Shown here in pieces: positions 42,469 to 51,077 of a DNA stretch of 64,000 nt. Under the pieces are notes generated by a model. The model did not search any database, had not been told where the DNA came from, and saw nothing but the letters and a program-made list of their open reading frames with translations. The stretch lies in NCBI RefSeq assembly GCF_011752625.1, contig NZ_VWXD01000006.1, positions 1 through 64,000 on the forward strand, read 5' to 3'. The DNA comes from Candidatus Pantoea formicae (GTDB taxonomy: Bacteria; Pseudomonadota; Gammaproteobacteria; Enterobacterales; Enterobacteriaceae). Numbering within the stretch: position 1 is the first letter of the stretch; the number at the start of each line of letters is the position of its first letter. A program made the translations under genes and the position numbers.

Positions 42469-42731
42469 TTAAACTCCAAAAAATAATATTTTCCTGCACT
42501 TGATAGTGATGAGATTATGTACGAGTATTAATTTGCTTAAATCAACCTTCACGGACCTGAAAGAAGCGCCAATCGGCGGTCCCAATACTCGCACACCTTT
42601 AGAGCGGGTGCCATCTACGATGGTTAAGATTCTCTCATCACATCGCCATATGGCTTGTATTACCCACCCTGACGGGGATTTACTCCCGTTAGCGGATGAA
42701 TCCCCACTTGCACAATCTGGAGGATTTATTC

Positions 42732-43343
42732 ATGGGCTATGTTCACTCATATTACCAAGTGAAATCTGTACCTAACGGTCAGTGGCTGCTGTTAACAACA
42801 CAAGTCGCAAACGTTTTTTTGTTGACCCAAAAGCGGCATATACCCGGTTATCTGGACCCAATGGTGCTTTGCACTTCAGACGGTAAATATCCACTACTTA
42901 GACCAAGCGATTTACTCGTTGAAGGGCTCTACGGCCAACCGGCGATCGAGTTCAACGGCGAAGAACGCCCGGATATATCATATGAAACATTTCACCTCAG
43001 CCAGAATTCATCGGGTTGCGGTTTTTGTAAAACCACGTTCCTTTGGACTCCATCCCGGCCATACGACTCCATGGTCAAAGCGACGTTGCTGATAGCGCAC
43101 CGCTACCGTCCTGGCTGCTACAACATCGGTTCAGACGGCACGCTGGAAGAATGCACTAACGTTCAGGTCTGGCTATCGCTCAACTTAGGCGGCAAGTGGC
43201 CAACACCTGATTCCATCGCACCACAAGACGAATTATTTCGATCACTTGATTTGTATTTGCCTGGTTACTTTACTAATCATCTGCATCTTGATGTTCACTA
43301 CATAGCGCAAACATCTTTTCGTGTCTGGCACTCTGAAAGATGA
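42732..43343 (+). CDS. Protein of unknown function with a CGFC motif
   Basis: This 203-residue protein is started at MGYVHSYYQVKSV, with GGAGG eight bases upstream; a longer frame begins at 42696. It contains 'NSSGCGFCKTTFLW', a CxxC pair that could be redox-active or bind metal. Tryptophan- and Tyr-rich segments suggest a beta-rich fold ('VQVWLSLNLGGKWP'). I recognise no family. It is on the strand opposite to the previous two genes and ends about 190 bp from tRNA-Phe. Confidence 0.6.
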   Translation: MGYVHSYYQVKSVPNGQWLLLTTQVANVFLLTQKRHIPGYLDPMVLCTSDGKYPLLRPSDLLVEGLYGQPAIEFNGEERPDISYETFHLSQNSSGCGFCKTTFLWTPSRPYDSMVKATLLIAHRYRPGCYNIGSDGTLEECTNVQVWLSLNLGGKWPTPDSIAPQDELFRSLDLYLPGYFTNHLHLDVHYIAQTSFRVWHSER

Positions 43344-43500
43344 ATAGTGGGCAGATGTTAGATTCAACCTGCGGAAATTATAAAATTTCACACTGCTGAA
43401 AACGGAAGGGGAAGTATCGAATGGAGAGTTTACTCGCTCCGATCTCAAACCCAAAAAGTTGGGATCAGTAATCACGAATATTTCAAAACCCACAAAAGCA

Positions 43501-43527
43501 AAAACCCAGCCATAAAGGCTGGGTTTT
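43501..43527 (-). terminator. Terminator of the tRNA-Phe gene
   Basis: AAAACCCAGCC-ATAAA-GGCTGGGTTTT is a perfect 11-bp stem. On the minus strand it is followed by TTTTTGC-like sequence, 9 bp past the tRNA 3' end. Confidence 0.8.
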
Positions 43528-43535
43528 CAGAATGT

Positions 43536-43611
43536 TGGTGCCCGGACGCGGAATCGAACCACGGACACGGGGATTTTCAATCCCCTGCTCTACCGACTGA
43601 GCTATCCGGGC
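43536..43611 (-). tRNA. tRNA-Phe (GAA)
   Basis: The 76-nt minus-strand gene begins GCCCGGATAGCTCAGTCGG and ends with the encoded CCA. The acceptor stem (GCCCGGA/TCCGGGC), D-loop, anticodon arm GGGGATTGAAAATCCCC with GAA at its centre, and T-loop GGTTCGATTCC are all present. The gene is followed by its own terminator. The AT-rich block of unknown genes lies on its 3' side, the usual side for tRNA-targeted insertions. I found no second copy of the tRNA 3' end in the window. Confidence 0.97.
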
Positions 43612-43806
43612 AACGGGGCGCATTAAACCCTACTCAGGCCGCACCGTCAAACGCTTTTCAGCAAAAACACGCTGACTGCTGGCTTTTACAGCAACCTTCA
43701 GACCAACCGGTAAAAAATCTTCTGCAACTACTAACTTTAGTGGTGAATTTTTAACCGCAACAGCCGATAACCGTGCTGACGACTAATACCAATAATAAGG
43801 TCCACC

Positions 43807-45129
43807 ATGTTCAGCACAATTACATCGGGAGTACTGTCACGCCTTGCGTGGCAGAAACGCGGCCATAGCAGTGCAACGCTCAACTCGTTGCAGGATGCTA
43901 TCGCCATGGTCGAATTCACACCGGAGGGCCAGATTCTCACGGCCAATGCGCTGTTCCTTGAGCGTATGGGCTACACGCTGCCGGAGATTGTCGGCCAGCA
44001 TCACAGCATCTTCTGCACTGAAGACCAGGTTTACTCACCGCAATATCGTGATTTCTGGCGCCGCCTGAACCGTGGCGAAGGCTTTAGCGATAAATTCCTG
44101 CGTGTCGCCAAGAATAGCCGCCCGATTTGGCTGGAAGCCAACTATGTGCCGGTGCAGGATCGCAGCGGCCGGGTGATCAAAATCGTCAAGCTGGCGAGCG
44201 ACATTACGGCGCGCATTGTCGATGCACAGGAGCAGCGCGCTATGACTGCCGCCATTGAACGCTCCATGGCCGTTATCGCCTTCAACCTTAAAGGCGAAGT
44301 GTTGATGGCCAACGACAACTTCCTGAAAACCATGGGCTATCGTGCCAATGAAGTAACCGGTGTGCATCACAGCCAGTTTTGCCCTGTGGAGATGCGTAAT
44401 AGCGAAGCGTATCGCCGCTTCTGGCACAAGCTGAATCAGGGCGAGTATATCTCCGGTCAGTTTGAACGCGTTAACAAGCAGGGGCGCACCGTGTGGCTGC
44501 GTGCGACTTATAACCCGGTGTTTAACGAGGCAGGAGAGCTCTACAAAGTGGTGAAGTTCGCCACCGATGTCACCGCTCAGGTCGAGAAGAACCAGTTGGA
44601 GCGTGAAGCGGCGCAGCAGGCCTATCAGACGGCGCTGCAAACCAGCGAAAGCACCCGCCTCGGCGCGACGGTGATTGAAAACAGCGTGCAGACCATCAAC
44701 GAACTGGCGGGCGAGCTGCACGGTATTTCCGGCGATATTAATAACTTGAGCGAGTCTTCCGATCGCATCGGCGCGATTGTCGCGAGCATCCGTCGCATCG
44801 CCGATCAAACAAACCTGTTAGCGCTGAATGCAGCGGTAGAAGCCGCGCGAGCGGGTGAACATGGCCGCAGTTTTGCCGTGGTCGCCAATGAGGTACGCAC
44901 GCTGGCGGCGAACATTAACCGCGCGACCACCGAGATCGAGAACAAGGTGCAGCAGAACCATATGTTGGCGGAAAAGGCCTTGAAAGGTATCGAATCGAAC
45001 CTGAAACGTGCCGATCATGGCGTGGTACTCGCCAAAGAAGCGGGTGGCGTGATCTCTGAGATTCGCGATAGCTCCAGCGAAGTGGTGCGGGCGATCAGTC
45101 ATGTGGCTGAAGCCTTGAAAGAAGAGTAA
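43807..45129 (+). CDS. BdlA-like PAS-PAS methyl-accepting chemotaxis protein
   Basis: This 440-residue cytoplasmic chemoreceptor-like protein has two PAS domains (~25-145 and ~150-265, the second with '[20 protein letters not shown]'). An MCP signalling domain has the conserved tip '[20 protein letters not shown]'. There is no transmembrane helix. The layout matches BdlA, the biofilm-dispersion regulator of Pseudomonas, and Aer-like redox sensors. It lies 100 bp upstream of the siaABCD-like genes, so it may feed the same c-di-GMP/biofilm switch. Confidence 0.85.
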   Translation: MFSTITSGVLSRLAWQKRGHSSATLNSLQDAIAMVEFTPEGQILTANALFLERMGYTLPEIVGQHHSIFCTEDQVYSPQYRDFWRRLNRGEGFSDKFLRVAKNSRPIWLEANYVPVQDRSGRVIKIVKLASDITARIVDAQEQRAMTAAIERSMAVIAFNLKGEVLMANDNFLKTMGYRANEVTGVHHSQFCPVEMRNSEAYRRFWHKLNQGEYISGQFERVNKQGRTVWLRATYNPVFNEAGELYKVVKFATDVTAQVEKNQLEREAAQQAYQTALQTSESTRLGATVIENSVQTINELAGELHGISGDINNLSESSDRIGAIVASIRRIADQTNLLALNAAVEAARAGEHGRSFAVVANEVRTLAANINRATTEIENKVQQNHMLAEKALKGIESNLKRADHGVVLAKEAGGVISEIRDSSSEVVRAISHVAEALKEE

Positions 45130-45229
45130 TTTTTCCTCTAGCTCTTCTTCTATTGCACTGCTGTGACATAAAACTGTCATGGCAGTGCAGTAATCTAGGA
45201 TAATTCCTAACCAATGCCAGAATACTCCC

Positions 45230-46453
45230 ATGCAGTTGCCTGATTTACGCGCAGGATTAGCCTCCCTGTCGAGCCGTTCCCGTGCGCGTTCGCTGTGCAT
45301 TGAAGTGCCGTTTGTTAGTCCAGCCATGGACAACACCGCAGTCATGGCGTTGTTTACTGAACACAAAGACTTGATTGGCTTGCCGGTGGTGGAGAACGGT
45401 ACCCCCTTTGGCATGATCAACCGTCATATTTTCCTGTCACAGATGACGCGCCCCTTCTTCCGCGAACTCTATGACCGTAAAAGCTGCATCGCCTTTATGG
45501 ATAAAGAACCGCTGGTGATTGATGCCGATACCGAGCTTGATCAGGTGGCACAACAGGTGGTCGCCAGCGGCGATAAATCGGTTACTGACGGCTTTATTCT
45601 CACGGATCAAGGCCGCTACATCGGCATCGGTCTAGGTATCGACCTCATCCGTACCGTTTCCGATTTACAGGCTCAGCAGCATCAACAAATTTTGCAGAGC
45701 ATCGATTATGCGCGCGTGATTCAGGACGCCATGCTCGATCGCTCAAAGCAGCAAATGTCGCAGCAGCTCAACGACTGGTGCCTCTACTGGCAGCCACGCG
45801 ATGGGGTGGGCGGCGATTATTATGCGTTCCATCAGGATGAACACGGCTGGTTGGCATTGATTGCCGACTGCACCGGCCACGGCATTCCGGGTGCCTTTAT
45901 GACGGTGATCCTGCAATCGGCGTTGGAAAATGCCTTGCAGAAAAATCGTCGCGCACCGTCCGATCTGCTGCAATCACTCAATCGTCATATTAAGCAAACT
46001 CTCGGTCAGCTGAATGCCTCGCAGCAAACCTCATTATCCAATGACGGCTGTGATGCGATTGCGCTGCACCTTGATAAGCAACAGCATCAACTCACTTGGG
46101 CCAGCGCACGTATGCATGCGCTGTTGCACCCTGCCGCTGGCGATGCGGAATCGCTAAAGGCCGATCGCGTTGGCGTGGGTTATACCGACACCCCGCAGGA
46201 TTACATCTGGCCACAGCACCAGCGCACGCTCAATCCGGGCGACATGCTGCTGGTCATGACCGATGGCGTCACCGATCAGCCGGGCGGCGAACGACACATT
46301 ATGTTTGGCAAAAAGCGCATTCAGACGCTGGTAACGCAATATCAAACCCTGCCGATGACCGAGTTGTCAGCGACCTTCGAGCGGGAATTTCTCAACTGGC
46401 AAGGCAACCAGCCGCGACGCGATGACGTCACCTGGTTTGGCTTCCGTTATTGA
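45230..46453 (+). CDS. siaA: SiaA-like PP2C/SpoIIE phosphatase with N-terminal CBS-like pair
   Basis: This 407-residue protein has an N-terminal ~25-160 region resembling a CBS pair ('KDLIGLPVVENGTPFGMINR', 'DGFILTDQGRYIGIGLGIDL'). A short helix leads to a SpoIIE-type PP2C domain (~185-405) with metal-binding motifs 'GVGGDYYAF', 'ADCTGHGIPGAFMT', 'MTDGVTDQ' and 'RRDDVTW'. By analogy with Pseudomonas it would dephosphorylate SiaC. Unlike Pseudomonas SiaA it has no transmembrane or HAMP region, so the input is cytoplasmic. First gene of the Sia set. Confidence 0.85.
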   Translation: MQLPDLRAGLASLSSRSRARSLCIEVPFVSPAMDNTAVMALFTEHKDLIGLPVVENGTPFGMINRHIFLSQMTRPFFRELYDRKSCIAFMDKEPLVIDADTELDQVAQQVVASGDKSVTDGFILTDQGRYIGIGLGIDLIRTVSDLQAQQHQQILQSIDYARVIQDAMLDRSKQQMSQQLNDWCLYWQPRDGVGGDYYAFHQDEHGWLALIADCTGHGIPGAFMTVILQSALENALQKNRRAPSDLLQSLNRHIKQTLGQLNASQQTSLSNDGCDAIALHLDKQQHQLTWASARMHALLHPAAGDAESLKADRVGVGYTDTPQDYIWPQHQRTLNPGDMLLVMTDGVTDQPGGERHIMFGKKRIQTLVTQYQTLPMTELSATFEREFLNWQGNQPRRDDVTWFGFRY

Positions 46454-46464
46454 ATGAGCACCAT

Positions 46465-47016
46465 ATGAACTCAGGTTCAAGCCTTAGCCGCGTTCCGCCC
46501 GAAAGCGTTGCGCTGCACTATACTGGCTTTTTCTCGCCGCAGAACATCACCGCCATGGGCGAGGTGATCAAGGTCTTTCTGGAGAATCAGCAGGCGCCGG
46601 TGAAAGTGCGTCGCCGCTTGTTCTCAAGCTTTGTTGAAATCGTACAGAACATCCTACGTTACTCGCAGGATAGCCGCATCATGAGCCATGCCGAGCAGGA
46701 TTTTCGCTTCGGCACCGTCACCCTGCACGTAGATGGCGACAACTACGTGCTGGAGAGCAGCAATCAGGTCGATGAAGTGGCCTGCGAACAACTGCGCTAC
46801 TGGCTGGATTTGCTGCGCACCATGAGCAATGAAGAGATCAAACAGGCTTACCGAGTAGGTCTGCGTGCCGAGAGCCCTGCGACAAGCAAAGGGGCCAATA
46901 TAGGATTACTGACGCTTGCAAGAGATGTCAGTGAACCGCTGGAGTATGAACTGCGTCCGCTGGCTTCCAGTGGTTACGCCACGTTTTGGCTCAAAGCCAC
47001 CATTCACCAGGATTGA
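46465..47016 (+). CDS. siaB: SiaB-family protein kinase
   Basis: This 183-residue GHKL/HATPase-fold protein has the N-box-like helix 'SFVEIVQNILRYSQDSRI' and the glycine loop 'SKGANIGLLTLARDVSE'. In Pseudomonas SiaB phosphorylates SiaC and opposes SiaA. The start used is the ATG at 46465; a TTG at 46450 overlaps the siaA stop and would add five residues. siaC begins 7 bp after its stop. Confidence 0.85.
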   Translation: MNSGSSLSRVPPESVALHYTGFFSPQNITAMGEVIKVFLENQQAPVKVRRRLFSSFVEIVQNILRYSQDSRIMSHAEQDFRFGTVTLHVDGDNYVLESSNQVDEVACEQLRYWLDLLRTMSNEEIKQAYRVGLRAESPATSKGANIGLLTLARDVSEPLEYELRPLASSGYATFWLKATIHQD

Positions 47017-47023
47017 TTTTGTT

Positions 47024-47410
47024 ATGCAAAACCTTGTTATTGCTGCCACAGAAAGCACCCCCGACGTCAATTTCGATTTCGAAACTGGCCAGTTTGCCCT
47101 GCGTGGAGAGTCTTGGCCGGAGAATGCCGCGGCCTTCTATCGCCCACTGCTGGATGCCCTGGAAAGCTGGAAGCCTGAAAATGGCGGCCAGGCTGAAGTG
47201 AATATCGCCCTGCGCTATTTCAACAGTTCCAGTACCAAGATGCTGTTCAGCCTGTTCGATCTGTTCAACCAGCTGGCGCAAAACGGCCAGACGGTAGAGC
47301 TGAACTGGTTCTTCGACGAAGAAGATGATGTCTCAGAAGAGTTCGGCCAGGAACTGGCGCTCGACTTCACCGATCTGCAGGTCAATCTGCGAGCGGAATT
47401 GGTATCATGA
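47024..47410 (+). CDS. siaC: SiaC-like phosphoprotein (DUF1987)
   Basis: This 128-residue protein is started at MQNLVIAATEST; a longer overlapping frame from 46916 lies within siaB. The segment 'LRYFNSSSTKMLFSLFDLF' contains the regulatory Thr (residue 71) equivalent to the SiaC phosphorylation site. Dephosphorylated SiaC binds and activates the diguanylate cyclase SiaD. Its stop overlaps the siaD start by 4 bp (ATGA), consistent with complex formation between the two products. Confidence 0.88.
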   Translation: MQNLVIAATESTPDVNFDFETGQFALRGESWPENAAAFYRPLLDALESWKPENGGQAEVNIALRYFNSSSTKMLFSLFDLFNQLAQNGQTVELNWFFDEEDDVSEEFGQELALDFTDLQVNLRAELVS

Positions 47411-48117
47411 TGGACCTGAACGAGCTATTCCGCGAAGAGAGCGAAGTATTGACTCGTTCACAGGATGTCGCGGCGCAAGGCTCGCTCAGTGCGGAGGATT
47501 ACCGTGATGCGCTGCAAATGGTGAATCGCCATTATCAGCGTTTGATGCGTGAGACCTATCGTATGATCTCACGCAGTGACCGCGCCGAACGTGAACTCAA
47601 CCGCGTCAATGAGCAACTGCATCAACTGGCGCAGGAGCTGGAGTACAAAGCCAGCCACGATCCCCTCACCGCTGTCTGGAACCGCGGTGCCATCATTCAG
47701 CGTATTACTAATACGTTGAGCAATGGCCCGGCGGCGCTGATCATCCTCGATATTGATCACTTCAAAAAGATCAACGATGAGTTCGGTCATCCGATGGGCG
47801 ATAAGGTGATTTGCGGCCTGGTGTCACGTATCCAGACGCACTGCCCGGAAGATGCCAGTATTGGCCGTATCGGCGGTGAGGAGTTTACCGTGCTGCTGCC
47901 GCACTACCGTTTATCAGACGCGGTGATTGTCGCGGGCGCAATTCACGCTTCACTGAACGCCTCGCCATTGACGGTGCTGCCGGGCCAGTTGGTGACAGCC
48001 AGCCTTGGCGTGAGCTATGGCAAACCAGGTTCGGATTTCGAAACCCTGTATAACAATGCTGACGCCGCGCTCTATGATGCGAAAAACCACGGTCGTAACC
48101 GGGTGTTTTTCCGCTAG
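47407..48117 (+). CDS. siaD: SiaD-like diguanylate cyclase
   Basis: This 236-residue protein has an N-terminal helical stalk (~1-85, coiled-coil 'RAERELNRVNEQLHQLAQEL') followed by a GGDEF domain with active GGEEF ('IGRIGGEEFTVLLP'). No RxxD inhibitory site is seen at the usual distance. In the Pseudomonas system SiaC binds the stalk to dimerise and activate SiaD. It is the last gene of the Sia set; a family-B repeat follows. Confidence 0.88.
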   Translation: MMDLNELFREESEVLTRSQDVAAQGSLSAEDYRDALQMVNRHYQRLMRETYRMISRSDRAERELNRVNEQLHQLAQELEYKASHDPLTAVWNRGAIIQRITNTLSNGPAALIILDIDHFKKINDEFGHPMGDKVICGLVSRIQTHCPEDASIGRIGGEEFTVLLPHYRLSDAVIVAGAIHASLNASPLTVLPGQLVTASLGVSYGKPGSDFETLYNNADAALYDAKNHGRNRVFFR

Positions 48118-48125
48118 ACCACAGT

Positions 48126-48190
48126 GTCGCGGCGCAAATTATTGCGCATGTGGCAGCGTGTCAGGCTCGCGCGATTAACCGCACCGCTAC
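48126..48190. repeat. Intergenic palindromic repeat, family B
   Basis: It begins GTCGCGGCGCAAATTATTGC and ends GCACCGCTACG. It lies between the convergent siaD and PBP2 genes, and shares its opening with 7205-7226 and its middle and end with 31054-31113. Confidence 0.65.
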
Positions 48191-48212
48191 GTTGGGTGCG
48201 GTCTCGCGCAAA

Positions 48213-50090
48213 TTAGTTTTTCTGCGCAGTTTCCACCGGCGGCTCAGACGGTGGCGGCAGGAAGATGTGATCGAGAATATTGCGCATCAACGGTGCTGCC
48301 GTCACCCCTTCACTTCCCCCGTTTTCCAATATCAACGCTACTGCCACTTTCGGGTCATTAAACGGCGCGAAAGCAGTGTAGAAGATGTGGTCACGCAGGC
48401 GCGTGGGGATCATCTTGGCGTTATAGACTTGGTTCTGCCTTAAGCTAAAGACCTGTGAAGTCCCTGACTTTGCCGCGATGCCATAAGGTGCGGTGTGGAA
48501 GTATTTGTAGCCGGTGCCGTTTGGCGCGTTAGCCATACCGAACATCGCGTGACGTACCAATGACCAGTAAGGCGATTTCGGATCGCCAATCTGCGGCTGC
48601 GGGTCTTTCGGCTGGTAGAGCTGCTGCTCAGTGCCGCGCTGCGATTTTTCCAGCAGATGGGGATTGATCACCCGGCCATTGTTGAGCAGTGCCACCAGTG
48701 CTTTTACCATCTGAATCGGGGTAGCAATCCAGTAACCTTGCCCGATCCCGACGGATACCGTATCCCCCTGATACCACGCGTGTTTGTGCACTTTCTGCTT
48801 CCATTCACGGCTCGGCAGCAGCCCGGCATACTCTTCGTTGAGATCGATGCCGGTAGGTTTGCCATAGCCAAACTGGCTCAGCATGGTATGAATGCGGTCG
48901 ATACCCATCATAAATGCCACCTGATAGAAGAAGCTGTCCGCTGACTCCTCAATCGCTTTGGTGACATCAAGGGTGCCATGCCCCGATTTTTTCCAGTCAC
49001 GATATTTACGATCGGTGCCCGGCAGCGTCCAGGTCGGCGCGCCAAAGATGGTGAAACTGGGGGTAATGACCTTGGTCAGCAGCGCAGACATCGCCATATA
49101 AGGTTTAACCGTCGAAGCCGGTGGATACAGGCCTTGTGTGACGCGGTTAATCAGCGGCAGGTTTTTATCTTGCAACAGCGTTTTATAGGCCTTGTAGCTA
49201 ATGCCTTTCACAAACGGGTTAGGATCGTAACTGGGTGCGGAAACCATCGCCAACACGCTACCGTCGCGCGGATCTTCAATCAGGGCAGCGGCGCGTTGCC
49301 CAGCCAGTTGGCTCTCAACATACTGTTGCAGATGCAGATCCAGCGTCAGATAGACGTTCTGACCCGCCACTGGCGGCACCTCTTTCAGCACGCGCACGAT
49401 GCGACCATGGTTATCCACTTCCACTTCCTGATAACCGGTTTTACCGTGCAGAATAGATTCGTAATAGCCTTCGATGCCCTGCTTGCCGATGTTGTGGTCA
49501 GCCGCGTAGTTTTCACCGACGCCTTCCGCGTTCAGGCGTTTGAAGTCGTTGTCATTAATCTTTGAAACATAGCCCACCACGTGCGCCAAATCGGCACCGT
49601 AGGGATATTCGCGGTCTTGATAGGTATCAATGCTGACGCCGGTAAAGCGGAACTGGTTTACGGAAAAACGCGCCACCTGCTCATCGGTCAGTTCGCCTTT
49701 CAGCTCAACCGGCTTATAGCGGCTGTTCTGTTTCAGTTCGTGCTCGAAGGTTTCGATCTCTTCCGGGGTCAGATCCACAATCGGGGTCAGCTCTTTAAGC
49801 GTCTCCTGCATATTGTCGATTTTGTAAGGCGTCACGAGGATGTCGTACCAGGTGACGTTACGCACCAGCGGAATACCGTTGCGATCGTAGATCAACCCTC
49901 GCGTCGGCGCGATGGGGATCATTTTGATGTCGTTTTCGTTGGAGCGCGTCTGGTAATAGCTGTGCTGCTCCACCTGAATACGATACAGGTTAACGCCAAG
50001 AATGATGAAGCAGATGACGACCAGGGCAAAAGCGACAAGCGCACGGCGGACAAACAGTTTCTCTTCGGCTTCGAAATTACGGAAATTCAT
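48213..50090 (-). CDS. mrdA: Penicillin-binding protein 2 paralogue (transpeptidase)
   Basis: This 625-residue class B PBP has an N-terminal membrane anchor (~16-38), a dimerisation/pedestal region (~60-240) and a transpeptidase domain with active Ser in 'PPASTVKPYMA', SxD 'EESADSFFYQV' and 'AAKSGTSQVF'. It resembles E. coli PBP2 along its whole length. The usual neighbours rodA, rlmH and rsfS are absent, so this is probably a second, non-housekeeping PBP2, comparable to the Salmonella PBP2SAL paralogue. The symbol denotes the family only. Confidence 0.85.
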   Translation of the reverse strand: MNFRNFEAEEKLFVRRALVAFALVVICFIILGVNLYRIQVEQHSYYQTRSNENDIKMIPIAPTRGLIYDRNGIPLVRNVTWYDILVTPYKIDNMQETLKELTPIVDLTPEEIETFEHELKQNSRYKPVELKGELTDEQVARFSVNQFRFTGVSIDTYQDREYPYGADLAHVVGYVSKINDNDFKRLNAEGVGENYAADHNIGKQGIEGYYESILHGKTGYQEVEVDNHGRIVRVLKEVPPVAGQNVYLTLDLHLQQYVESQLAGQRAAALIEDPRDGSVLAMVSAPSYDPNPFVKGISYKAYKTLLQDKNLPLINRVTQGLYPPASTVKPYMAMSALLTKVITPSFTIFGAPTWTLPGTDRKYRDWKKSGHGTLDVTKAIEESADSFFYQVAFMMGIDRIHTMLSQFGYGKPTGIDLNEEYAGLLPSREWKQKVHKHAWYQGDTVSVGIGQGYWIATPIQMVKALVALLNNGRVINPHLLEKSQRGTEQQLYQPKDPQPQIGDPKSPYWSLVRHAMFGMANAPNGTGYKYFHTAPYGIAAKSGTSQVFSLRQNQVYNAKMIPTRLRDHIFYTAFAPFNDPKVAVALILENGGSEGVTAAPLMRNILDHIFLPPPSEPPVETAQKN

Positions 50091-50252
50091 CAGGGGGGCT
50101 TAGTCTCTTTGTTATCACGCTAATGATAAGCAGAGATGGCTTTAGAGCCAGCAGGAAGATGCACAAGCTTGGCTAAAAGTGTGTCAGATGTTTACGAAGA
50201 GGGGGTCAGGTCGGCCTGAAGGGTATCGATGATTTCGTATGGTGACAAATAA

Positions 50253-50317
50253 GGTCGCCATAATGACGACCCTGCACGCTGGTGCGTTCGTAGGGTGCGC
50301 ATTGATACGCACCGAAC
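50253..50317. repeat. Intergenic palindromic repeat, family A
   Basis: GGTCGCCATAATGACGACCC is followed by GGTGCGTTCGTAGGGTGCGC and TACGCACC, with the same two-stem layout as 6114-6183. It lies in the divergent-free gap downstream of deoD. Confidence 0.75.
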
Positions 50318-50330
50318 GAAACGGGCGGGA

Positions 50331-51044
50331 TTAATCTCCCAGCAGCACCGACTCCAACGCGATCTTGATCATATCGTTGAAGGTGGTCTGGCGCTCAGCA
50401 GCGGTGGTCTGCTCGTGAGTACGGATATGGTCCGACACGGTGCAGATGGTCAGCGCTTTAGCACCGAACTCTGCGGCAACGCCGTAAATACCGGCCGCTT
50501 CCATTTCCACGCCCAGAATGCCGTACTTCTCCATCACATCGAACATCTGCGGATCCGGCGTATAGAACAGGTCAGCAGAGAAGATGTTGCCGACGCGCGC
50601 ATCCACACCCAGTGCTTTTGCCGCATCAACTGCATTACGCACCATGTCGAAATCGGCAATCGCTGCGAAGTCGTGATCCTTGAAACGCATACGGTTCACT
50701 TTGGAATCGGTGCAAGCACCCAGACCAATCACCACATCACGCAGTTTCACATCTGCACGTACCGCGCCGCAGGAACCCACACGGATGATTTTCTTCACGC
50801 CAAAATCAGTGATCAGCTCTTTGGTGTAGATCGAGCAGGATGGAATGCCCATGCCGTGGCCCATCACTGAGATTTTGCGGCCTTTGTATGTCCCAGTGTA
50901 ACCCAGCATGCCGCGCACATTGTTCACTTCTACTGCATCTTCCAGGAAGGTTTCAGCAATGTGCTTAGCGCGCAGGGGGTCGCCTGGCATCAGTACGACG
51001 TCCGCGAAATCACCCATTTCTGCATTAATATGAGGCGTTGCCAT
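50331..51044 (-). CDS. deoD: Purine-nucleoside phosphorylase DeoD
   Basis: The 237-residue enzyme splits purine (deoxy)ribonucleosides with phosphate into base and (deoxy)ribose-1-phosphate. Typical segments are '[20 protein letters not shown]', '[17 protein letters not shown]', 'RVGSCGAV' and '[13 protein letters not shown]'; the catalytic Asp is in '[11 protein letters not shown]'. The length is as in E. coli (239). It is the last gene of deoCABD, 33 bp after deoB. Confidence 0.96.
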   Translation of the reverse strand: MATPHINAEMGDFADVVLMPGDPLRAKHIAETFLEDAVEVNNVRGMLGYTGTYKGRKISVMGHGMGIPSCSIYTKELITDFGVKKIIRVGSCGAVRADVKLRDVVIGLGACTDSKVNRMRFKDHDFAAIADFDMVRNAVDAAKALGVDARVGNIFSADLFYTPDPQMFDVMEKYGILGVEMEAAGIYGVAAEFGAKALTICTVSDHIRTHEQTTAAERQTTFNDMIKIALESVLLGD

Positions 51045-51077
51045 GGTTATTTTCCTTATTAAAATTGGTGGGCTGTT

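Noticed and set aside
42500-42775. Plus-strand 91-codon frame upstream of the CGFC protein
   Set aside because: It overlaps the start of the better-supported gene at 42732, which has a good ribosome site; no family recognised.
40239-43611. An attachment-site duplication of the tRNA-Phe 3' end bounding the AT-rich pocket
   Set aside because: I searched by eye for the tRNA 3' sequence within the pocket and its left flank and found no second copy, so no att sites are called.
48213-50090. Calling this the housekeeping mrdA locus
   Set aside because: rodA, rlmH and rsfS, which accompany the housekeeping gene in enterics, are absent on either side.
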